A DNA stretch of 40,000 nucleotides from Hirudo medicinalis (taxonomy: Eukaryota; Annelida; Clitellata; Hirudinida; Hirudinidae). The position numbers and the translations under genes are program-made. Within the stretch, counting starts at the first letter, position 1; every line of letters begins with the position of its first letter. The notes under the pieces are model-generated. The model had not been told where the DNA came from and made no database searches. It saw nothing but the letters and a program-made list of their open reading frames with translations. This document shows positions 33,252 through 40,000 of the stretch, piece by piece. The stretch spans positions 7,912-47,911 of the forward strand of contig MPNW01000378.1 in NCBI GenBank assembly GCA_011800805.1, read 5' to 3'.

Positions 33252-36200
33252 TTAAAAGGAAAACAAAGCATCAGGTTCGTCAGGGGCTTGTTGGCTTTTG
33301 ACCTCCGAGGACGCGAGTTCTCCTTCCTGAGTCTGCTTCGCTTCTTCTGAATCCTGCTGAGTCTTGTCGTCGGTCTTCTCGTAAGTTGTGACCGGGACGT
33401 CCTTCCTGACGACATGTTCGGTGATTTCAACCTGGTACTCGGTGCTCTGTGGAACTTCTGATTTTACGTCGCTGGTGACTTCTGGAACTGCCAAAAATTA
33501 TCTTGCATCGAAGATGAGTTGAATAATAATGGTAATGACGATAATAATATCAAGAACCTATATTAATAGATATTGAGTGAAGTAAAGAATGCTCGCAATG
33601 AAATTGGTGTGTTAGTTGAGGTAGTCCAAATACAGGGCAGACAAATTGAAGATCTGTCAAAAGATGGATGAACTAAAAAAGAATTGAAGAATTCCATCAA
33701 GAAACTAGAAGAAAGTAAACAGGCAACAAAGGAATGGTCCAGCTTATTCAAAAGTAATATACATACATTGTTTTAGATGTCGGGCTGTTCAAAAACAATA
33801 ATAATGATAATAGCATCATCAAGAATTTACATTAATAGGTATTACATTAACTGTAAAGTGACTAATTTAAGTAATTGAACTGTTTTACTCAAATCCCTAA
33901 GGATGTACAATGAACTCAGGCCTTTTTAAAATGATCTAAGAGGAAGATGGTGCTCTTCAAGCAATCGCTGAATGCTGGTATTCAGCTGAAGGACACAAAA
34001 CAAGCTGTAATTGCAAAAAATGATGCAATATGAGCAATGTAAGGGCAAATCACATTGCCAACATTGCATAATTTGTGTGTTGCCAGCATTTCAAAGGTGG
34101 GGAGAGAGTTCAATTACTTTAGCTTTGACACACAAAACCTCATGAAAGTCAACCCGACATTGTACGAAAGATCGTTTGATGCTGATTAGAAGTTAATGTT
34201 TGGCAGTCCATGTGATGATGAAATCTTGAGATGATGACAACATTTTGAAAAGCAATGCTAGTAACATGAGCCATGACGTTAAATGTGATCTGCTTTCCTG
34301 CTAAAACCTAAACCAGATGCTAATCCTTCCAGATGTGGTGGTTTTGAAATCAGAAAATGAACAAGAACAGAGGTAAGTTTCAAATTACATTTAAAGGTAA
34401 TACTTTATTTTTCAAAACAAATTTGCATCTATTACTTGCAGTCAGCAGCAAATTACAACAAAAACAAAAACATTTTAATGCAACCTCCTCAACAACGACA
34501 AACTAACTAACATTCTCGACTAACCCGACATGACGGATTGCAATCTAGCGTCCGTCATTCCTAAGTCCGACGAGTCGACGGACGGAGACTCCTCGGAAGC
34601 ATCCAAGTCCATTTCCGAGTCTTTTAATTTTCCAGTCAAGATTTCCAGCAATCCAGAAGGTTGGTTGCCTTCTGTCGAATCACAACCTCCAACGACCGAC
34701 TGCTCCTTCTCCGAACTGGAGAGGGGAGTCGATCCATTGAGGAGTTGGGTGAGGAGGGGAGTGAACGTGGAGTTCGCGCCCGAGGGATCGCTTCCGTCCT
34801 TCGTGTCCGTCTTGACGTCATCGACGTATTCGTCGCTGGGGCGGAACAACTTGCTCGGAGGAGGAAGACATTCTTTGTCGACGAGGTCGTCGTCGTCCGA
34901 CCTCGGTTTCTTCCTTTCCTGAGACGAGGAAGTCACTCCGTCCTGTTGTTGCTGCTGCTGTTCTTCTTGCGATTGCTTCCAGTTCGGGTAGGAATCTGGC
35001 GAGTTGACGACGCTGGAGAGGCTCGAGAACCAGGAAGGAGGAGTCTTGACGGGGGTGCTTGCGGTCGGAGTCAAAAGGCAGTCGTCCTCTGCGGACAGGA
35101 CCCCGTTCGATGCCGACTTTGGATCCCCAACGATTCGACTGAAACGACGAATTGTGAAATCATAAATTTATTTAAAACTAAGTGGACAATTTATTACTCG
35201 GCTTTTATTTTAAGTGACCTATTATCCAAAGCTTGGATTTGCAATGCTTGCAGTTATGTAATGTAACATGTAATAAAAAATATTCAATCCAAAAGATTTT
35301 GCACTTACTTTCCGAAAGGGTCGACCGTCGTGACGACGTTCAGATTCTTGGAAACAAAAAATGAAAATGGAAAGTCAAGAAAGTAACTTTTTATGAAAGT
35401 CTATTAACAAATGTGCATGTTCACGAATCACTTCAGTAAAGATTAATAATATTTAAAATTTTATTACAACCAAATCAATCAAATAATACGTCAATTTTAT
35501 TATGATATAAAATTCAATCGAATAGAATCAATCCTAAATGAGGTGGACAGAAAGGCAATTCACCTTCTCAATGCCTCTCATGAACTTGTCGACCCTCCTG
35601 TACTGCTTAGAGATGTTCTGATCAGTCAGCAGCTCGCACAACCTCTGGATTGTGAATGGGATCCTGGAGTCGTTGGATAAAGATGATCAGCAGACGAAAC
35701 AATAAGTGATGCACAATGTGAATAAGCTAATTAGTTAATATTTATTAAATTATAATAATAAATAAATATCATAATGAATTATCAAACAACAATAACGACG
35801 ACTTTAAAGAAGTCTGCCCAATTAACTTTTAGGATGGAGCACGTTAACCATGACATAACTAAATTAATCCAATCTAACACAACTAATCGAGCAATAATAA
35901 TAATAATCATCTAATTAGCTGAAACAACCACCCACCCGTTGAACAGCTCGATGCTGTCGTTGAGTCTCTTCTTCATCTCCTCCACTGACGTGTTCTCCAC
36001 GTTCTTGTTGGACGCCAGGGACTCCATCGGGCACTCCTTGATGAACTCCTCGACCACCAGATTCATCTTCCGCACAATCAGGGGCTTCAGTTTCGACCAT
36101 GGGTAGCTGAACAATGAATAATGACGAAGTTGTCGATGATTAATTATTTGTGTTGTTCAGAGAAATGGACGATTATTTTGCAAAAAAGAAATCAGAATGT

Positions 36201-37015
36201 TTTTATGGGCAATAGAAAATGAATAAAGCCACAGTACCAATTAAGATCAGATGGTTGCATAATTATTTGTCAATAATTAGCAGTATATGAAACTTTTGAA
36301 TAATGAGCCAAATAAATAAATTGTGTAATGCATTGCACAATCATCTATCCAAGAATACACAAATAACTAATTTCTAAGATGCGTTAATAGCCTGTCATAA
36401 AACAATAGCAAATTCAAATTAACAAGAAATAAATCTGATTCTTACAGCGTAATCCCAGTGACAGCCACTCTACTCAAGTATCTCTCCAATGCGCTGCTGA
36501 TTACACCATCCTCAGGCTGTTTTAAGAATTCTGGTGGAAAATATTGTAAGAAGCAATGAATAAATAAGGAGTTAAAACAGTGTTTCAACTCTACAAAGAA
36601 ATAAACTTGGTAATTAAAACAAGTCATTTTCAAATGTTACAAACTCCCCAGTGAAAGATTTCATTCAGTTAAATTGTAGATTGATAAAATATTTTGGCTT
36701 AAGGATTCCACTGCAGGCAATGGCTTTAAAATTACAAGCTTTATTTAAAAATTATAAGCTTGCTTAGCCAAGGTTTATTGATTACAATTAAACTATAGTT
36801 GTCATTCAAATGGAATTAGTCACTAATTCACTGAAGATTTTAATCGAGTTGTGCTTACTCAAGCCGAATTTGAAATTAATACTAATTTTGGCGAAGTTTA
36901 GCGCTAACGTTTCAATTTCAATCTGAAGTCCATGCGTTTTGGCTATTTTCTAATATTGATTTCAATCCGAAATCCAACCTTCCAAAGCATCCCGAATCTC
37001 TTTCCTTGATCCCAT
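33252..37015 (-). CDS. PPP4R2: Protein phosphatase 4 regulatory subunit 2, 7 exons, 426 aa
   Basis: Core regulatory subunit of the PP4 phosphatase complex (PP4C-R2-R3), acting in DNA-damage recovery, centrosome maturation and snRNP assembly. Minus-strand exons: 37015-36979, 36530-36446, 36106-35936, 35663-35564, 35346-35309, 35138-34525, 33487-33252 (1,281 nt). The conserved N-terminal half is clear: residues 1-30 ([20 protein letters not shown]), W-S-K-L-K-P at about 44-49, the [18 protein letters not shown] segment, then [15 protein letters not shown] (98-112) and [20 protein letters not shown]. The C-terminal half is low-complexity and acidic, with a Gln run and a basic RKKPR patch (possible nuclear signal), as in the human protein (417 aa). 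Exon 7 joins in phase and has no homology support of its own. If it is skipped by intron retention, the frame stops at 34520 after 349 residues. Confidence 0.92.
33488..34400 (+). mobile_element. Probable retroelement relic inside PPP4R2 intron 6
   Basis: Within the PPP4R2 intron the opposite (plus) strand at about 33589-33765 reads as a charged coiled coil ([20 protein letters not shown], a TGA, then [20 protein letters not shown]). This style is typical of the first ORF of non-LTR retrotransposons, with a stop in the middle. Downstream to about 34370 the sequence is GC-richer than nearby introns but has no open frame. The element type is a guess from style only. Confidence 0.3.
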
Positions 37016-37340
37016 AACTCATCGACATCCGACCGGGAGAATAAAAACAAAGTGTGCGGCAAAAACAATAACATTAAGAATGGCTTTGAAATAATTTTAA
37101 AAAAATTTAGTAGCAGATTTTAATATATTTTAACTAACAATAAATACAGAAATTAAAAAAAATAAAATTATAATAAAATGTTGCAATCACCTGCTTCAAT
37201 TTAATGGCGTTATTGGCAACTAGCACGCTTGTGCTTAAGAGGAATGCCGTTCTAGATTTGGTCTTCTTGCGGGGATGCAATAGTAAAATAGCGACATATT
37301 CTGATCAAAACGATCCAAACCAAATTATTAAAGTCGACAA
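37016..37340. promoter_or_regulatory. Divergent promoter region PPP4R2 / NEK
   Basis: 325 bases separate the two start codons. GC-richer blocks lie next to both genes (37020-37060 and 37205-37280) with an AT-rich centre. Shared bidirectional initiation is inferred from the spacing. Confidence 0.5.
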
Positions 37341-39444
37341 ATGGATGACTATAATGTAATTAAAAAGATTGGGGAGGGTTCGTTTGGTAACGCTTACGTT
37401 ATAAAACATAAACAGACAGAAAAGTTGTCTGTTATGAAGGAAGTAGACATGAAAAAGGTTGAAAACTTTGCAAATTAATTTTATGACCGAATTATGTTAT
37501 AGATAAAATTGATGGAAATTCGAAAATTTAAGACAAATGTCTTCAACTTTACATTCTCAGATGACAGCCAAAGAAAAAGATAATGCTCGAAAGGAGGTGC
37601 TTTACATTCATCAAAATTGTATTTTTTTTTATAGCATTAACTTGATGTATTGCATTCGGTAAATTAATACAATTAGACAACTATGTATTTATTACAAAAC
37701 ACACAAAACAAAATATTGAAGGACTAAGATAAATTGAAACTCTTACATTTAATCCTGACCAAAATTCTGAAAGGTGGTCTGTCTCTCTCAACTGAATCAT
37801 TCCAACATTGTCAGTTACATTGAACACAGTGAAGGTAGCAAATATTTGGATGAAACTGACCTTGACAATTGACTTTAAGACAGGCTTTCATTAACCTTTC
37901 AGTTTCAAATGTTCTTTACATTGTAATGGACTACTGCGATGGAGGTAATTATGAAATGTATTTGCAATTACAAATGTTCATTTTATTTCTCATTTATTTA
38001 TCCAAATAATTATTCCCAGGAGACTTGTACAAGAGAATAATGTTACAAAAAGGAGTGCATTTTTCTGAGGATCAGGTATTACTAATTTTATAAATTAGTT
38101 GATTCATTGAAGTTGTTGACATCATATCATTTGCTTCAATGTCTGATTTATCATTTTTTCCAAAATAATATTTAAATTACATAAACTGCAGTAAATTAGG
38201 ACGGCTTCTCTCTGTTACCGCACATAAGCCATTTGTAAGCGTGCATTTGATGTATTAAAGAAATTATTATTATTATTATTATTATTATTAATATAAATAA
38301 TTACATTAATTTTGTAATTTTGTCCTCACTGCATTAAATAATTTTCTCATAATATGCAATGGTGATGATGTGTTGGATGTTCAAATTAACAATCAGTTGA
38401 TGTCATCAGATCCTGGATTGGTTCATTCAGATGTGTCTTGGTGTTAAACACATACACAACAGGAGGATTCTACACAGGGATTTGAAGTCACAGGTAATTG
38501 AAGATATTACTTAATCAATAATAATATTAATAATAATGATAATGATGATGACGATGACAATGATAAAATAATAATAATAATAATAATAAAAATGTTGAAA
38601 ACGAGTTGACAAGGAATGTTTTATAAAAATAATGACTGCTGATTGCAAGATGCATGAAATTAGTAAAAATTCATTCACGATTTTGTTTTACTGCTTTAAC
38701 TAAAAAAATTTATCATCAAATCATCGAAATCCTGGCAGCACTAAATTCCTTGCAGAACATTTTTCTCACAAAACATGGCATCGTGAAGATCGGTGACTTT
38801 GGAATTGCCAAAATGCTCAACAGGTGGAGATCTTATTAAGTCATTTGAATTAAGTTGTAAAAAAAACAAAACAATAATTGTATGAAGTTGTATGAAACAA
38901 TAATTCTATTAAGTTGTATGAAACAATGATTGTATTAAGTTGTATGAAACAATGATTGTATTAAGTTGTAAGAAACAATGATTGCATTAAAACAAGTTCT
39001 TGTAAAGCTTTAAGTGCAGTTGTATGTATGGCAACAAATGCTGTCGTTGGTTTGGATGTGATGACAATGTACTGCACTGACATTTCAATGTTATTTTCTT
39101 GACTTTGTTATTAGCAGCAGTTGAACTTATGTAACGAACAATAGTAATACCTAAACTTACTTAGTAATACTTTTATATTTTTAATAATTTTTGTTGATAT
39201 TTCTAAATGTTGTGATTTTTGGCAGAAATTGGAATATTTCAATTTGTTAATTTTCTGATTTGTTCAAAGCAAAGTATTGTTCAATATTTTAATTCGGTTG
39301 TAAAACGTTTATTTATTGCAAATAAATATGTTTTACTTCAAAATGTTTTGAACGTAGCACAACAGAGCTGGCCAGAACATGCATAGGAACTCCATATTAC
39401 TTGTCTCCAGAGATTGTCGAAAACAAGCCGTACAGCAACAAGAG
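37341..39444 (+). CDS. NEK1: NEK1-like (NIMA-related) protein kinase, first 8 exons, continues beyond the window
   Basis: Ser/Thr kinase of the NIMA-related family; NEK1 acts at cilia, centrosomes and in DNA damage. Exons: 37341-37457, 37561-37596, 37774-37834, 37903-37944, 38020-38075, 38410-38493, 38756-38823, 39358-39444 (551 nt, 183 full codons). The glycine loop [10 protein letters not shown] is at residues 10-19, ATP-binding Lys at 33 (VMKEVD), [16 protein letters not shown], catalytic Asp at 128 (LHRDLKSQN), DFG Asp at 146, and the activation loop [16 protein letters not shown] with Thr162. Positions 33, 128, 146 and 162 coincide with human NEK1, and the activation loop is closest to NEK1 among the NEKs I know. 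NEK3/NEK5-type kinases are alternatives, because the discriminating C-terminal part is outside the window. The last visible donor is AG|GTTACA at 39445. No inactivating change is visible. Confidence 0.88.
38883..38986 (+). repeat. 26-bp tandem repeat, 4 copies, in a NEK intron
   Basis: Four consecutive 26-base units (starting at 38883, 38909, 38935 and 38961), each with the core AAGTTGTATGAAACAATGAT or a 1-2 base variant. A degenerate partial copy precedes them near 38850. The array lies about 60 bases after the donor of NEK exon 7. Confidence 0.85.
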
Positions 39445-39504
39445 GTTACAAGTGATTTTAAGTCCTATTTTGATTGTCTTCCATCATCATCATCGTCATC
39501 GTCA

Positions 39505-39927
39505 TCATGTTTAATGGATGAGCATTTATCTTGGCTCACACATATCTCTTATGTTCAAAATCATGTTTCTAGGAATATAGGTATAATTTCCAGAATTCGG
39601 CCATTTGTTAATACAAAAGTAGCTCTTCTATTATATTNCTTTTAATTTGCTTTATTTATTATTTAAAAAGTCGTACAAACAATATTTATTGCGTGAAATT
39701 GTATAGTTTATGTTTTTGTAAATTACTCTTTGTAAAAGCTTACTGTATATAATGATTTATTTGGATCAGTCTGATAGCGGAAGCTTGCGCTTCCTTAAGG
39801 CTGCCCTTTGAGTTTATTTGAATTCGTTTTAATTGCTTTTGCTTTGTATATAACAGCTTGTTTGCTTTGTATATAACAGTTTGTTTGTTTAAATCAATAA
39901 AAACTCAAAAACTCAACAAAAAAAAAA
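39505..39927 (+). mobile_element. 5'-truncated LINE (CR1/Jockey-like reverse transcriptase end) with poly(A) tail
   Basis: The plus strand at about 39511-39645 encodes [20 protein letters not shown] followed by RNIGIISRIRPFVN. This matches the thumb-proximal block of CR1/Jockey-class LINE reverse transcriptases (DEHLTW..HI..V..KIS+NIGI). The frame ends at 39645 and one ambiguous base (N) lies in this block. The element then has a 3' UTR with a perfect stem-loop GGAAGC-TTGC-GCTTCC (about 39779-39794), two tandem 23-bp repeats (39841-39886), AATAAA (39895-39900) and a run of ten A at 39918-39927. It is a dead fragment sitting in the intron after NEK exon 8. Confidence 0.75.
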
Positions 39928-40000
39928 TGTTTATTATTGTTTGTTGTGGATACTATCTTCAATGCAATTGTTATCATTATTATTAGCAAATCATTATCAA

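Noticed and set aside
33252..33494. Separate small gene encoding an 80-residue acidic protein on the minus strand
   Set aside because: Its upstream edge is a good acceptor, and it joins PPP4R2 exon 6 in phase to give the expected family length. It is treated as PPP4R2 exon 7.
34530..35266. Plus-strand ORFs of 130 and 201 codons opposite PPP4R2 exon 6
   Set aside because: They mirror the GC-rich, real minus-strand exon. The translations are low-complexity and match nothing.
1..40000. A new defence, CRISPR-like or other multi-gene system
   Set aside because: All substantial coding sequence is accounted for by nine conserved animal genes and transposon relics. No unexplained gene cluster remains.

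Overview
This is an AT-rich invertebrate nuclear genome window with intron-containing genes. Exons are clearly richer in GC than the introns, splice sites follow GT..AG, and every gene recognised is a conserved animal gene. Its style (long AT-rich introns full of ATT, GAT and AATT microsatellites, scattered decayed transposons) suggests a lophotrochozoan such as a leech or other annelid. That placement is an inference, because no lineage-specific marker was seen. I found no bacterial operon, CRISPR array or convincing tRNA/rRNA gene.

Layout, left to right: a decayed piggyBac-type transposase (1-772, minus); a seven-exon tetraspanin (1668-3569, plus); ribosomal protein L10 (4429-5303, minus, with a non-coding 5' exon carrying a TOP-like pyrimidine start); proteasome assembly chaperone PSMG2 (7311-9436, plus); the alpha-N-terminal protein methyltransferase NTMT1 (10735-11503, minus), head to head with the V-ATPase assembly factor VMA21 (11730-12653, plus); a Gi-type G protein alpha subunit (13812-17014, plus); a 28-exon GRIPAP1/GRASP-1 coiled-coil gene (18512-32889, plus); PPP4R2 (33252-37015, minus), tail to tail with GRIPAP1 and head to head with a NEK1-like kinase (37341 to beyond the right edge, plus).

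I rebuilt all splice models by hand. In each complete gene the exon lengths add up to an uninterrupted frame, and the protein length is close to that of the known family: tetraspanin 273 aa, RPL10 226, PSMG2 258, NTMT1 226, VMA21 98, G alpha 353, GRIPAP1 791, PPP4R2 426. The NEK fragment holds the first 183 residues of the kinase domain.

The genes are unrelated housekeeping and signalling functions (translation, proteasome assembly, protein methylation, V-ATPase assembly, G-protein signalling, endosome recycling, phosphatase regulation, cilium/DNA-damage kinase), not a pathway cluster. The more interesting material is in architecture: a PPP4R2 stop codon lying inside a splice donor, overlapping 3' ends, two compact divergent promoters, simple repeats that start right at splice donors in GRIPAP1, a GC-AG intron, an all-C acceptor tract, a pair of opposed SINE copies with ATT tails, and a LINE 3' end in a NEK intron. 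I see no evidence for a new multi-gene system.
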